Shown: positions 31,159 through 43,515, numbered from the stretch's first letter. The stretch is 64,000 nt of DNA from [Phialemoniopsis] sp. UDSM-2020 (GCA_018873225.1 JAEILZ010000009.1:549501-613500); one strand, 5' to 3'. The notes: a model not told the origin generated them from the letters alone. A program made the numbers and translations.

Positions 31159-32133
31159 AGCGGTCGTGTACCCATCCCTACATGCTTGGTACTTCTGCCC
31201 CGGGTTCCCATTGGCTGGCTTCTTGGCGAATGCAGGCACAGCAGCAGAAGTCTTACGTCAAGCTTGGGGCTCGGGGGACTACGGTCCCAGAGCGCCGGTG
31301 TTCCGCGGCACCAATGAGCGCTGTCATCTCAGCCAAGACGATGACAGCCTCCGATATGTACATATTCCAAACATCAGACTGAACAGGCGACGGTGAAAAG
31401 AGTTCAGCACTTTGACTAATGGCGTTACGAGCATGAAAAACAAAAAGCAGCTGCCAACCTCGATTCGTTCCTGGAAGGTTTTCTTTTCATGGCAGACTGC
31501 AGTGGTAATGTTGGAGAAGGGCGGGAGAGTAAATAATACTTGTAATACTAGTTTATAGAGAGAACAGACACTCATTAAGCTCCACGCTTCTGGGTCGGTC
31601 TCAGCATGCTCGCTGCAATAACGACTTGGATAACACTCACACTTGAACGACCGTTCTTTGATGCTTGCCATGCATGATGCAGTTGACGAGTCTGTTGTAC
31701 ACAGTTTACTGAATGCCCTTGATTCGAATTAGGTACCTGCACAGTAAAAGAAATGGACATGAGACAGTCGATGCCCGGATAGTTCCCAATACACGGGCCC
31801 TTTTCTTGCTGCCAATTGGATATCTCCGACGACCAGGATATGTTGAGGGGGAAATCCTCATGGCCGCGGATATTCGCTGTCCCAGCTATCCGGCCTCCTA
31901 GCAACCATCCTTGCCGGATCAGGTCCCTCCTTGATGTCCCGATAACGCCATACATATGAGACAAAAGAGTAGACGCAAAGAAAGAAGAAATCGATATGTC
32001 AGAGCAACAGCACTTAGAAACTATCGCAACAGGCTCATCCGCTCAACACGCAATGACTCGCTATATGTCACCCTCGTCCAACTTCTCTTTTGCGTGAAAT
32101 GATAAGAACACCCCCGCCTAGGGAGCCTCCCCT
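31159..32133. other. Intergenic, convergent 3' ends
   Basis: The 3' regions of ERG3 (+) and the small membrane-protein gene (-) lie here. I see nothing coding. Confidence 0.5.
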
Positions 32134-32514
32134 TTACGAGAAGCTCACAAACTTGGGGTCGCGCGGCCGTCCGTCGGCGCCGATGCCGTTGGCCTTGAAG
32201 CGCTCCTCCATGTAGACCCGGCGGGCCTCGTCGAAGCGCAAGCGCCGCTTCTTCATAATGCGCAATATCTCGCGCTTGGCGTCGGCGTCGAGCCCCGCGC
32301 GCGAGTCGCCGCCCTCGACGTTGGCCGTGAGGTCGAACGTCGAGCTCGAGAGCCCGGCCTCGACGTCGCCGGCGAAGGAGCTGGGCAGGCGCGAGTAGAG
32401 GTAGTCGCGGCCGGGCAGCTCGGGGAGGCGGTGCAGCCAGTGCCGGCGGGTGAGGAAGAGCGCCGTGCCGCAGAGGATGGTGACGAAGACGATCGAGTAG
32501 AGGATGTAGGCCAT
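32134..32514 (-). CDS. Small single-pass membrane protein, DUF2015-like
   Basis: A 126-residue intronless gene. A hydrophobic N-terminal helix (about 3-22, YILYSIVFVTILCGTALFLT) is followed by basic residues and a soluble domain. The C-terminal part with KREILRIMKKRRLRFDEARR, then a segment ending in GIGADGRPRDPKFVSFS, is the conserved block of a fungal family that I place with DUF2015 (yeast relatives are small cell-periphery proteins of unknown function). A Gly- and Asp-rich middle part is less conserved. No function is known. The assignment rests on memory of the C-terminal pattern and should be treated as a family guess; that this is a real gene is well supported by its composition and the clean start context. 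Confidence 0.8.
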   Translation of the reverse strand: MAYILYSIVFVTILCGTALFLTRRHWLHRLPELPGRDYLYSRLPSSFAGDVEAGLSSSTFDLTANVEGGDSRAGLDADAKREILRIMKKRRLRFDEARRVYMEERFKANGIGADGRPRDPKFVSFS

Positions 32515-33205
32515 TGTTGCTGGGCTTGGTCGGGACCGGGAGACGGGGAGGTTGGTGAGGATTTGATAACGGAAGATGGAGGTTTGAATGAGCGACGACT
32601 GGGAGTGTAGTTGGAATGAATCTCCAGCCAGGTAAATTACGAAGTCATTTCTGGTAGACAGAGGAAGATTCAGCGATCATCTCAATCCTCGACTGAGGGA
32701 ATGCGATGAAGCAGCTCAAGTGATCGCAAGATAGAAGGAGTTTGCTGATGAAGCAAAACCAGAAGGTTCCTGAGGGCAAGAGGGAGCCACGAGCTGAGAC
32801 GGATCAGTCGGGTGCTGTCGTGGCTGACTAGCGGGCCGCGTAAAGTGCTGTGCTAGACCCCGGACAAGTGAGTGGATGGGCCAACAAGTCAGGTCAGGCC
32901 AGTCCAGTCAGTGCATAAATGACATCGTGTTGGAGAGTCGCTACAGGGGGTTGCATCCTCCTAGCCTGACACTGTCTGCCACCTGGTGGCTCTGGCAGGG
33001 CGTGCAGGGGTGCGACCTGCGAACTTTCCCAAGAAGAGGGAGAAATATCCAGGCGCTAATCCTGATTAGGGCAGTTAGGCGAGCCCACACTTTGAGAAAT
33101 CCGTTGATCGAGCTTCTGTCTACATACAATCTCGAACGACGTCGACGACCTTGCCTTGCTATATTCAGCCTCGATCCCGTTATCCCAACCTCAGATCTCG
33201 CCAAG
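32515..33205. promoter_or_regulatory. Divergent promoter of the DUF2015-like gene and RPL28
   Basis: The starts of the two genes are 691 bp apart. The part next to 33206 carries the pyrimidine-rich leader of the ribosomal protein gene. No coding frame is supported. Confidence 0.5.
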
Positions 33206-33940
33206 ATGTCTCTCCCCAACGTTTCTTCCGACCTCGTCTGGGAGGTTGTCCGTAAGTTTCGCCGGTAGCACTGGGCAAATCGACCAAAAACTCTGACCGA
33301 CGCCTTTTTGAAAATGTCACAGGCTCCCAGAACAGCTTCCTTGTCAAGCGCAAGACTGCCGGCGGTACCCAGTTCTCCCGCGACCCCTTCAACCTGACCA
33401 ACGTGCACTCCCGCAAGGTAAATTGGGCAATTTGGATCCGAATTGGTTCAAGAGAAAGAAGCTAACGCGCTGAATAGCACGCCGGTTTCGTCAACGACAA
33501 GGTATATTCGATCCCGAGCCGAGACGAGTTGGAGAACCTCCCGCAGCGACTGACATGAAGGAAAACAGGCCATCAGCATCTCTGCCGGTGAGAAGAACGG
33601 TGTCCAGGTCACCAGCAAGAAGGCCGGCGCTGCCAACAAGCCCGCCAAGTCCACCCACAGCGCTTCCCACAGCGGTGCCAAGAACTCAAGATCGTCAGTC
33701 GCGCCCCCTCAAGTTTTGGAATACATATATGATATGGAATCAAAGGCTAACATGGGATCTCTTGACATGTACAGCGTCTACAAGGCCGTTGCCAACCTCT
33801 CCGCCAAGAACGGCTACCGCGCCGACCTCCGCGAGACCGCTGTCCAGCGCGCCTCCGCCGTCCGCCAGTCCCAGCGCCCCGTCAAGCCCGACCAGGAGAA
33901 GAAGCCCCGTGGCAAGAAGGCCAAGAAGGCTGAGGAGTAA
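33206..33940 (+). CDS. rpl28: 60S ribosomal protein eL28
   Basis: Five exons (33206-33251, 33323-33417, 33478-33501, 33569-33693, 33775-33940) encode 151 residues. It is a cytosolic large-subunit protein of the eL28 family, present in filamentous fungi, fission yeast and animals but absent from budding yeast. The N-terminus SSDLVWEVVRSQNSFLVKR and the segment FSRDPFNLTNVHSRKHAGF are conserved, and the C-terminus is Lys-rich (KKPRGKKAKKAEE). The third exon is only 24 nt (eight codons, HAGFVNDK) between two introns of 60 and 67 nt. Splitting a short gene into five exons is common for ribosomal protein genes in these fungi. The frame closes exactly. Confidence 0.94.
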
Positions 33941-35225
33941 GGGATTGGGAATGGGTAGCGTGGCTCATGCCGGAACAAAAATTCAAATGATCCATCATTT
34001 AATCGCACTCACATATACCCCGCCGCTGTGATCGACTGAAGCTGTGACTCTGCTTGTCTGGATATGTGAACGGCATCTTTGGTGTCCGATGGCGTAAGGG
34101 ACTGCATCGGAATTACCGACGTAATTGCGAGATGTTTAAAGTCTCTACTGTGCTGTTGCGGGCGAACAGATAGCCGGCCCCGGCTATCACTGGCCCATTC
34201 GCGGCGGGCTACGGAAATAGGATCAATGTCCAGCTACGTCAGGCGAACAAGTTCCAAGCCTTGTCGAATCAAAATCACGAACTTGCTAATCAGGCATGGC
34301 CATGTAAGTCGATTATCGTGTGTTGAGCCGCATGGCCCGAGTTTGACCGAGTGGGTGAACCCGAGCCGGAGCTCCTCGGAAGGCACATGCCAGAAAGCCA
34401 CACATACGGCAAACGGACTCGGCACAGTGATGCAAGCACGCACTTCCGAGGACTCTAACGTCGATCGAAGCGGGTCCTGCCGCTTTCTGGCAGGCAGTAT
34501 TGCACTCTACGTACGTTTGCATAGAAGGCAAGACGAGGGCATTGTTGCAATGTTGGTAACCCACCCGTTCCCATGTGCCCTTTTCGTTTCGTATTAGTAC
34601 GCCCACGCTTTTCTTCGCGCGGGCGGGGTGGGCGCACATCAGAAACACAGCAATAACACCATACATTATGCTGAGACATGGCCCGGGTCACAAAAGGAAA
34701 GCAGTGCGCAGGTTAGAGCGGCTAAGTTTCTCTCGTGGTTTTCTTGTACCCCGCCAAGGCTTAGGTAGGTTACTTGGTTACCAAGCTCCGGATCGTGTGG
34801 GTGGTGTAGGTAGCGGCATTAGATGGATTGTACTGTTGTTGTGGTACCCTTTTACCTATTACTCAAAGCGCTGGCTCAAGTACGTAAGTGAAAGGCGAGA
34901 GTGTTGCTAAGAGGTACCTCTTACCTCTCAAGGTCTCCGTAGATCCCCGCTTTCTCCAGAGCAACACCCAATCTGGGCCGTCGCGATTTAATAAGAACTC
35001 TGGACCTCACCTCTCGCATCGACTCATACTTTTCTGTGCAAGACCGTTATACACACCTTGAGGTAATTTCTCCCTTTCCGTGATTCCTTTTCTTTCCCAT
35101 TGGATTCTTCTCTTGTCTCCAAACCCTCAACTCTACCACTTTCCAGAACTGACATCCGAGCTTGTGATATCTAGCAAATTACCCCTCCCCCGCATTCTTC
35201 CTCTCCAAAACCAAATACAGTCAAG
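33941..35225. other. Intergenic: 3' region of RPL28 and promoter of the malate dehydrogenase gene
   Basis: The last ~250 bp before 35226 are C/T-rich and form the leader of the downstream gene. A perfect palindrome GAGGTACCTC lies at 34911-34920. No gene is recognised. Confidence 0.5.
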
Positions 35226-36597
35226 ATGGTCAAAGCCGGTATGCAATTGAGCTCTGCCTACAGTTCCGATGACCCTCGGAGATCGCGACTAACTTGCAAA
35301 TAGTTGTTGCCGGTGCCTCTGGTGGTATTGGACAGGTTTGTCAATCCCCATCTTTACCATCGCCGTCTGTTGGAACAGATCAGCTAATGCACCCCGCGAC
35401 ACGCAGCCCCTGTCCCTGCTGCTCAAGCTCTGCCCCCTTGTCGACGAGCTCTCCCTCTACGATGTCGTCAACACCCCCGGTGTTGCCGCCGACCTGTCTC
35501 ACGTCTCGTCCAACGCTGTAAGTATATACAGAGCTGCGAACTGGTTGCCGAACAATAGCTAAGACGACAAACAAACTATAGAAAGTCCAGGGTTACCTCC
35601 CTGCCGACGAGGGCGCCAAGGCAGCCTTCAAGGATGCCGATGTGATCGTCATCCCCGCCGGTATTCCTCGTACGTGCCACCGAAGACCTTTACGTGTTGT
35701 ATGACCGCCCCCTGCTAACAGAGAGGCGAAACAGGCAAGCCCGGCATGACCCGTGATGACCTGTTCAACATCAACGCCGGCATCGTCAAGGGCCTCATCG
35801 AGGTCGCCGCCGAGGTCGCCCCCAAGGCCTTCATCCTCGTCATCTCCAACCCCGTCAACTCGACCGTCCCCATCTCGGCCGAGGTCCTCAAGTCCAAGAA
35901 CGTCTTCAACCCCCAGCGCCTCTTCGGCGTCACCACCCTCGACATCGTCCGCGCCGAGACTTTCGTCGCCGAGCTCGCCGGCAAGGCCAACCCCCAGGAG
36001 CTGACCGTCCCCGTCATCGGCGGCCACTCGGGCGAGACCATCGTCCCGCTCTTCAGCCAGATCAAGCCCTCGGTCAGCATCCCCGACGACAAGTACGATG
36101 CCCTCGTCAACCGCGTCCAGTTCGGTGGTGACGAGGTCGTCAAGGCGAAGAACGGCGCTGGCTCCGCCACCCTCAGCATGGCCTACGCCGGCTACCGGTA
36201 AGTGTTATAGACTTTGATGTTACGAGGCCGACCACTAACTGCTATTTAGGTTCACCGAGAAGCTGCTGAAGGCTATCAAGGGTGCCAAGGGCCTCGTCGA
36301 GCCCAGCTACGTCTACCTCCCTGGTGTTCCCGGCGGTGCCGAGATCGCCAAGAAGACTGGCACCGACTTCTTCTCCGTCCCCATCGAGCTTGGCGTGAGT
36401 CCCACTCTGTACTAATTGTTTGCTATCATGCAATCATACTAACAATGCTACTCCAGCCCAACGGTGCCGAGAAGGCTATCGACGTCCTCGGCGATATCAC
36501 CGACAAGGAGAAGACCCTGCTGGACGCCTGCCTCAAGGGCCTCAAGGGCAACATCGAGAAGGGTGTCACCTTTGCCCACAACCCTCCCCAAAAGTGA
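35226..36597 (+). CDS. Malate dehydrogenase, cytosolic type
   Basis: Seven exons (35226-35238, 35304-35335, 35407-35517, 35582-35669, 35735-36197, 36250-36394, 36457-36597) encode 330 residues. It interconverts malate and oxaloacetate with NAD. The Rossmann motif starts at residue 5 ([18 protein letters not shown]), so there is no mitochondrial presequence, and no C-terminal SKL-type peroxisomal signal, which supports a cytosolic enzyme. Substrate and catalytic motifs are intact: [20 protein letters not shown] with both substrate Arg residues, [18 protein letters not shown] and the catalytic His in [13 protein letters not shown]. The first coding exon is only 13 nt. All six introns have GT-AG ends. 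Length and end (FAHNPPQK) agree with the fungal cytosolic group. Confidence 0.95.
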
Positions 36598-37215
36598 ATA
36601 ACCCCTTTTCCTTGATCTCTCGGGTGTTGCGAGTCCTTGTGAAGTAAAAAAGGACGGGCCTTTTGCGCGATCGACCTCTGGAGAGATAGCTGCATGGACC
36701 CCATAGATGTCACAGAAATCAATCAAAAAACACCCGCATTGAAAGAGCAAGTGGCTGATGAATGTCTCTCCTTTCCAGGTTGTAAGCGCTGCGTTAGTTC
36801 CCAAGCTGCTGCTGCTGGCTTGAACCATGCGGAGGAAAACACGACACTTGTGTGAGGGGGTTCCCGTTCCGCCGGTCCGGCTCACGCGACGAGGCCGCCG
36901 TCTAGTTCGGGGGTCACCCCGCAACGATTGGCCCTAGGCGGCTCCAAATGACCTGAACGACATGACTCTTTTGTCCCTTTTTGGAAAGTATTCTAATATC
37001 TAGGGTATAGACAAATACAACAGATGTCCCCAGTAGCAGTGAAGCAAGAAAAAGACAAAGACGCCCCGTACGCCCGCCGTGCCTGCCGATGCATGTAGCA
37101 AGTAAGCTCTTGATCGTTCTTCGTGATTACAGCCCATTTGTTCCCAATGTTCGAATGCGATTTGCATGACCTAGTCTTCATTTGGTGTGAAGGTGGATGA
37201 CTATGTCCACAGACC
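36598..37215. other. Intergenic, convergent 3' ends
   Basis: The 3' regions of malate dehydrogenase (+) and TRS33 (-) meet here. Nothing coding is seen. Confidence 0.5.
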
Positions 37216-38196
37216 CTACGCCTTGTTAGGTATCGTCTTGATCTGGAACATGGCCGCCGGCAGCTCGTTGGTCTCGGCCTGTACCGTCGCCGTGATGCCC
37301 AGCGCTGCCAGCGCGCCCCTCACGATACCGCATGGAAACCACAGAAACTATACCCCACTAATGTTAGCATCCGGATCTTTGGTAAGATTTGGGATCCGTG
37401 ATCGGGAGTGAGTCCATACCGGTTGCGCCCTCAACACCGCCTGTCCGCCCGCCTCTGTGCTCATCCTCGAGAACGGCCGGAACGCATTGTCTGTCAGCAC
37501 GTAGACTCCCTGCGCAATCTCCAGGTCAGCATCCATGTCCTTCAATCCGCCACACGGGCCCGCCAGGGAGGTGGGTGGGTTCCTCCCATCCTGATATAAC
37601 GAAACCTGCGCCTGCGGTATACGTACCCTGTGATTCGTCTTGAGGTTGTCGACCTGCTTCCGGAACACGAGCGTCCACAGGTCCTTGCACAGAAACTTGA
37701 TGACGTCGAGCGTGTCGGTGAACTTGGGCCTGTCGCGCGAGAACCTGGGCAACGACACACGACACGTCAGCACGCCTGTTTCCCCTTTCACGGATGTAGA
37801 GCACTGCAAGACGAGCCCTCCGCGAAAGCAAAGTCACAAAACTCACCGCTCCACCAACCCCTGACCAACCCGGTACCCAAGCGCCTCGAGCCGGAAGAAG
37901 ACGGCATCGCGCTCCTCCTCCTCGTCCATCCTGCTCGTGCCCGCCCTGCGCCCCCCCGCACCCGCCGCCGTCTGCTGCTGATCTTCCTTGGCCGCCGCCC
38001 CCCCCTCGGGCGGCGGCGTCATGAGCTGCTGCTGCTGGGAGTCCGCGGCCGCGGCGGCCTTGTCGTCGAGCTCGTTGACGACGCGGTAGGCCATGGGCAC
38101 GAGCTCGATGAGCATGAGGTCGAGGCAGCTCGAGCCGAGGAACGAGGCCGTCGGGTCCGAGGCGTTGTAGGGCGGCATCACGGCGTCGAACGACAT
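37216..38196 (-). CDS. TRS33: TRAPP complex subunit Trs33/TRAPPC6 (Bet3 family)
   Basis: Four exons (37847-38196, 37627-37744, 37420-37509, 37216-37347) encode 229 residues. Trs33 is a core subunit of the TRAPP tethering complexes that activate Ypt1/Rab GTPases at the Golgi. The Bet3-fold blocks are clear: SSCLDLMLIELVPMAYRVVNEL at the N-terminus, then RDRPKFTDTLDVIKFLCKDL and WTLVFRKQVDNLKTNHRGVY, and at the end FLWFPCGIVRGALAALGI followed by AETNELPAAMFQIKT. Between the first two blocks is a Gln/Ala/Pro-rich insert (about 46-95) with CAG-type repeats, a frequent fungal variation. A TATG/TGTA repeat lies just upstream in the leader. Introns are canonical and the joined frame is open. Confidence 0.93.
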
Positions 38197-39109
38197 GGTT
38201 GCAGGGTTTCGGGGTCTACCGTGTGGGTGGTTTATGTATGTATGTATGTATATGTGTGCGCGCTTGTAAGGGCAACGAGACTGCGTTTGTCCCCGTTGAG
38301 GCGCGTCTCTTGTGACGTGGATGTCTCGGGTGAAAGAGGTTGCTCGCGCGAGCTGTCTGAACCCTGTTTCCTGGTGCGTCTGGCGGTTCTTCGTATTTTA
38401 TCTCGACTACTAAGGGTCTAGACGTGAAAGTATGAGGTCAATGGCGAATGCGCTTGGGATTATGGCAGAAAATGAAGGGTTGAACGAAGTCGATCTTGGA
38501 TAATGTGCACCTGGAACAAGGATGGATGTTGGCGATAAGGAACCTAGCTTATTATCGATAGGGAGAGGCGGGGCAGGACTTCCAGGCACTCCTTTGGCGT
38601 CTCTTCCAAGCTTCGAAGGTTGCAATTATTGCAGATTTCGAGCAGATGGGAGATGATTGTCTCAATTATTCGTCAGCAGTAGAAACATTTGTGTACGCAT
38701 CGCTAGATATTCCAGGGTGAACATGCAAAAAAGCCATCGCCTCTTTCATATCGAGCCTCATCTTCACTCGCTGCAATAAAGCAATATACAGATGACAGAG
38801 GCCTCGGAATTATGGCCATTCCTTTTGTTATCTTCAAGGTCCTTAGTATCCCCTGGATCTCTATAACCCTCGTAAACCCTGTCGAACGCCAATGCTGCCA
38901 CCTTCCATCGGCCCCAAATAGCAGATTTTGTCTGACGACAGGATATCTCGAAACGCCACGCACATGCCCTTCATCCCTTCAAAAGCAAAGAAGCGTCCCT
39001 CAAACCAGAATTATTACACAAATTTGTGTAGATGAGCGAGACCATCCCTACAGCGCCTGCTAGCACGATAGTGGCCCATCTACTCGTCCACCAAACCCAT
39101 AGCGAAGAT
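38197..39109. other. Intergenic: promoter of TRS33 and 3' region of the SUMO ligase gene
   Basis: A tetranucleotide TATG repeat at about 38235-38250 lies in the leader of TRS33. I see no gene in the remaining sequence. Confidence 0.5.
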
Positions 39110-41152
39110 TTAGTGAAAGCCATTGGCGCCACTCAGGTGTTGACGCTTGGCCGGGGGCTGTATCGGCTCGTCGTCGTCCGACAGGGTCAGGTCAATAACC
39201 TGCGCTGCTGGTCGCTTGGCACTTCCAGACCCTCTAGGCATCGAAGAACCCTCGCGAGACGCGCCCGTGGTAGGAGTGCCCAGTAAAGGTGCTACCCTGT
39301 TCGGGGTTGCCGTACTCCGGTTGGCAAAGCTGAGATCAGAAGTGATGACGAGGTCGTCATCATCGTCCAAATAGCTTGCGTTGTTGTTATCCGACTCTTC
39401 TTCATCCTCCTCCGTGCTCTTGACATGCCAAGAGCCGTTTTCCTCAATGGTAATCTGGTCCACATTCTTAGACGTGTTGGCGAGGATATCCTTGACGTAT
39501 CTGCATTGCATGTTAGCCAGCCATGAATCTCTATAGTCCGGGACACATACTCATCAACGGCCAGATTGGCAAAGACAGCCGGCTTGTTGCAGATCGGACA
39601 CAGCCACTGCGGGCCCTGTTCCTGCAGCTGCAGGTAAGATGTCGCGTCGAAGCATTGGATGTGCTTGCACGACAATGAGCGAACCGGCAGGTCAAGCCTC
39701 ATATACGACAGTGGGCACTTGAGAGAGAGCACTTGTGATGTCGCGAGGACATCCTGGTCCTGAGCTTTCTTGCAGACTATGGTAGGCAGTTAGTCGGTGT
39801 AAAAGCCTGACAGCATTCGTCATAACGTCAACTTACTCTCCTGTATGACAGAGTTCTTGGATATCCTGTGCTGGCGCTCGATCTTGCGAACGAGCGATGA
39901 GGCAGACATCGTCTTGCACACGTAGAGACCAACATAGAATTTCTAGAAGCGGACAGACGTGTCATGTTAGCTTCAGGTCCTCCGAATTATCGTCAGGAGG
40001 TGACGCGTAGGCCAGTGCAATCCGCTAATTGCGGCGAGATGTGACGATAGCCAGATAAAGGGACAAACTTGCCTTCTGAGTCAGGGCATAGATGAATTCG
40101 ATGTTGTTGTTGTAATTCGGAACCTTGAGACGGAGCAAGTCCGTGATGTCGACAGGCCGAGTGGAACCAGGCTTGTTCTTAAGACCGCGCAAATTTGCCT
40201 TGACCTCGCCGCCGTTGACTTTGATCTCGCACTGGTGTGGAAATGCGATGTCTTGTTGTCCAGTGTTGCTCGCAGCGCAGAACACCATCAACCTCATGGA
40301 TGGGTCATTGACGCACTTCTGCAGAACCGGAAAGCTATTTAGCTTGATCGGAATGCTGATCGAGTTTCTGTGCTGCGTCATGACTGAACCCGAGTTTAGC
40401 GACAGAGCCAAGACCGGGAATCAAGCCTTATGGGAACATACCTTCGCAAGTGCGGACATCACCTACAAGGGAGTCTATCTCGTAGAAGGGACTCGTCTTA
40501 AAGATCAAACCTGATTTTGTTACTAATCCGGGCCAGAAAGAGGTGAGTGAAGGGTCAGGTCGCATACCAGACTGCGATGAGGCTGGCTGCGCCCTGTGCC
40601 CATTCAATCCATGGCCGTAGCCGTTCGAGTAGTTGTAGTTAGGCATCGCGTACCCATGTGTCGAGGGGGATGATCGGGACGGCGAGCTCGAGATGTAGCC
40701 GGTAGTGTAGGACTGGCCTGCCGAAGCTGCCGCTGACGGCTGGGCCTCGCGAAGAATACTGGCTTGAATGCCTCTGAAGCCGGAAGCGTCTCCCTGTTGG
40801 ACGAAGGTATTGATTCCTGGGCGAGGAAGAAGAGTCAGTGACGAGATCTAGCGGTACGATCGTGGGAGAATATCAGGTGGTGACTCTTGCTGGCAAAGTC
40901 GAGGATTTGACAGAAGTGTGTGTTGTGGAGGATTTGGGGTCGAGGTGAAGTAGATCTGAGGGACGGGAGAGGTAGGCATAGGCCACACTTACGAGCAACG
41001 ATGCGATTCTGCATATCGGCTTTGACTCCTCCCCGCTTTAGACCGTTGGTGGCGCATATCAAATCGAGAGTCTTGTTTTTGAGGGTGTGGCTGCGAACAG
41101 TGTTGAGGAGGGAATGCACCTCCGTCGTGGGAGGGAAGCCCGACGACGACAT
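39110..41152 (-). CDS. SIZ1: E3 SUMO-protein ligase, Siz/PIAS type
   Basis: Seven exons (40993-41152, 40568-40816, 40442-40510, 40073-40383, 39837-39942, 39551-39776, 39110-39500) encode 503 residues. Domains in order: SAP DNA-binding motif (about 10-53; LKNKTLDLICATNGLKRGG), a Ser/Tyr/Asn-rich linker, the PINIT domain (about 140-290), the SP-RING (about 300-365; CPLSYMRL, SCKHIQCFD, LCPICNK, with all zinc ligands), an acidic stretch, and a SUMO-interacting motif VIDLTLSDDDE near residue 475. It transfers SUMO to nuclear targets. Intron 4 (39943-40072) has a GC donor (AAG then GCAAGT) and an AG acceptor; the frame needs it. The protein is shorter than yeast Siz1 and closer in length to fission yeast Pli1 and animal PIAS. 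Confidence 0.93.
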
Positions 41153-41930
41153 GGCTATCGTCTCCAAGAAGAAGCAGCGAAGAAAGACCACTCAGGCAGG
41201 ATGGAATCCAGCTTCATCCAGGCTGGTGATTTTGGGCAGGTGCGACCACGGTCGCTACCCAGCGCAGGGAAGATATTGGGGAGGACCAGCAGCAAGAGGC
41301 GACGGGAACGGGGCGCGCGCGCAAAAAGCTCAAAGGTTCCGGAGTCCGAATCGGTGCGATGGATGCGCGCTGCGAGTTGCGCAAGAAAGAACAAAAGCCC
41401 AGAGCAGACCAAAGCAAACGATACAGTATCCTGCCTGCGAGTCTCTTTCAAAAGATCACACACCAAAAAGTAGAGTCTTCCGCCTCTGCAAGACCTTCTT
41501 CATTCACCCTTGCAACTCAAGCAGTGTGAAGTCATTCCAGCGCGGCAGGCAGGCGAAGTGGTGGTTGGATGCGGGAGAGGCTCTGGTGAAGTAGAAATGT
41601 TACTGGAGCAAAGTTAGTGCGCCCTCGAGTCCTGGCTACCCCCGCTTCAGCCGCCTGTACCACCCCGAACGCCCTGGCCCGTGCTGTAGCCCAAGTATTC
41701 GGGACCTGATTTACAGTACCTCTACTTGAGCTTATCACACCCGTGGGTCTCAACACCCTTGTCACAGTGGAGGAGGGGTCCAGATTTTTTTCACAATCGC
41801 CTCTGTCTCGCTCCAGATCTCAAAAGGCTGTTCAAAGTGCACATATCAAACTCTCACATTCTCAATTGGCCACATTGAAACTCCAATTTCAATCTTCCTT
41901 GTCTTCTCTGGTCTCAGAGACAAAGACAAA
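41153..41930. promoter_or_regulatory. Divergent promoter of the SUMO ligase and the LLP-like gene
   Basis: The starts are 778 bp apart and face away. The last 150 bp before 41931 are a C/T-rich leader. No coding frame is supported. Confidence 0.5.
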
Positions 41931-42415
41931 ATGGCCAAGAGCTCCCGTGCCAGCACCAAAAAGGCCAACAATCAAAGGCTCAAGAAGAATGTCTTCGGCC
42001 CTGTCGAGTCGGAGCGTGCTCAACGCCTGTCGGCAAAGCTGCTTGAACTTGCTTCACAGCCAAAGCCTGTGAAGGAGGCCGAGATGGTTGATGCTGTTGA
42101 AGATGATGGTGAGATCTGGATACTTCTAAATTGCTGGTCTAAACTCTAACAATCTTACAGCAGACCAGGCAGACTCAGCACCAAAGGCTCAGAAGGACAA
42201 TGAAGACGAAGAAGGTATGTTGAATATCAACCGAAAGTTGCTCCATGTTTTTTTTACTCACATTACATGCAGCAATGGAAATTGACTCGGCTTCTAAAGG
42301 CAAGGCTGCCGCTTCCAAGCCTGGCAGGAAGAGGATAGAGAAGCGCCGGGTCAAGAAGTCGTCCATTGTCTTTCCCAAGTACAAGGACAGGCGTGGCCAG
42401 AAGAAGTCGAAATGA
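41931..42415 (+). CDS. Small basic nuclear/nucleolar protein, LLP homologue (DUF2423; yeast YBL028C type)
   Basis: Three exons (41931-42108, 42161-42214, 42273-42415; phase-1 introns of 52 and 58 nt) encode 124 residues. The N-terminus MAKSSRASTKKANNQRLKKN followed by an ERAQRLSAKLLELA helix is the DUF2423/LLP pattern. The middle part is acidic, and the C-terminus is strongly basic (GRKRIEKRRVKKSS, then KDRRGQKKSK), as in other members. Members of this family are nucleolar and appear linked to ribosome assembly, so that role is inferred. The gene shares a divergent promoter with the SUMO ligase gene. The final frame is consistent across both introns. Confidence 0.85.
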
Positions 42416-43515
42416 AAAGTCTTCTCGTGATGACTATCAAGCCCTTCATGTACTGCACTTTATGCTGCGCAGAATCATGCAAGTCTCCTCGAAGGGCTCG
42501 GCTCATCCAGCTTGTGTTGCCCCTGGGAAACTTCAACTCGTCGGCAGCAGAGCCTTCAGTGTTGACCTATCTTTGGACTGCTTGCCGATTTCATGGAAGA
42601 CGGCATTACAGGTTCACTCACCATTCATCGAAGTCAAATCGGGGCTGTCTTTATAGTCCTTCCTCATGCTCGGCATTTTTCTCTCGCATACCTCGTTGAG
42701 GTAGACAGGGCATCAGTTCTTGGAGTTGGAAGGCGTTACAAAAGGCATACATGCATCTATTTATTTACAGCGAGCCCACAGGATTTCGCGTGCAATCAAC
42801 CGTCTGATCCACCTTTCTTGTAATTGCTACTGTGCACATACACGTGAAGAGTCCTATTCATCTCGGTCAATAATGACTGGGTCGAATGAGTTGATGTTGC
42901 GATTTCCTACGACGTTGAAGATGACACGAGAATATCTCGTCTTCACAATCTCCACCCTCTCAAGGCTGCTTGTTCTCCGCAGAACAAATTATCGCGTCTC
43001 CGGGCACGGCCCGTGGATTCTATCATCCAGCCGCCGGTATGTGTGGGCTACAAGAAATGACCGACACCATGCCGGCTAAAGTGAAACCCCCAACTTCATC
43101 ACACATCAACCTATATATCGACGCTTTATACCCTTACTCAAAGATCGGAACCCCTCGTCCGCTCTCTCCCATCCACGACTGATCTCACGAGGTTTAGTAT
43201 ACCTATAGCGGTCCGCCGTGCCTCCTCGATATTGCCAGTGTTCCTGCACCCGGCGGCCAGTGACTGCCGTAGCATCGGTGCAATATGCGAGCCGCCCTGC
43301 TCACTGGCCCGGTTACTTGCTCGATTGAAATGTAATGCTTGCAAGCAGGCGGAGGCGGTCCAGACTCTTGATATGGAGAAGTACATATTTATGGTGCAAC
43401 ATCTGCTTGAGTGAACGCACCGTGACCTGGAACCCTTTATATTTGGCCCGGTCCACCCCCTACTGGAAACATCGTCTGTACCTGCCAGACGTCGCCAGTA
43501 TCCCCATCGCCCAGC
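42416..43515. other. Intergenic upstream of the GH131 gene
   Basis: No supported gene. A TATATTT box lies at about 43438-43444, some 75 bp before the GH131 ATG, and is a likely core promoter. Confidence 0.45.

Noticed and set aside
30397..31239. 280-codon minus-strand frame over ERG3
   Set aside because: Antisense shadow; ERG3 His boxes are on the + strand.
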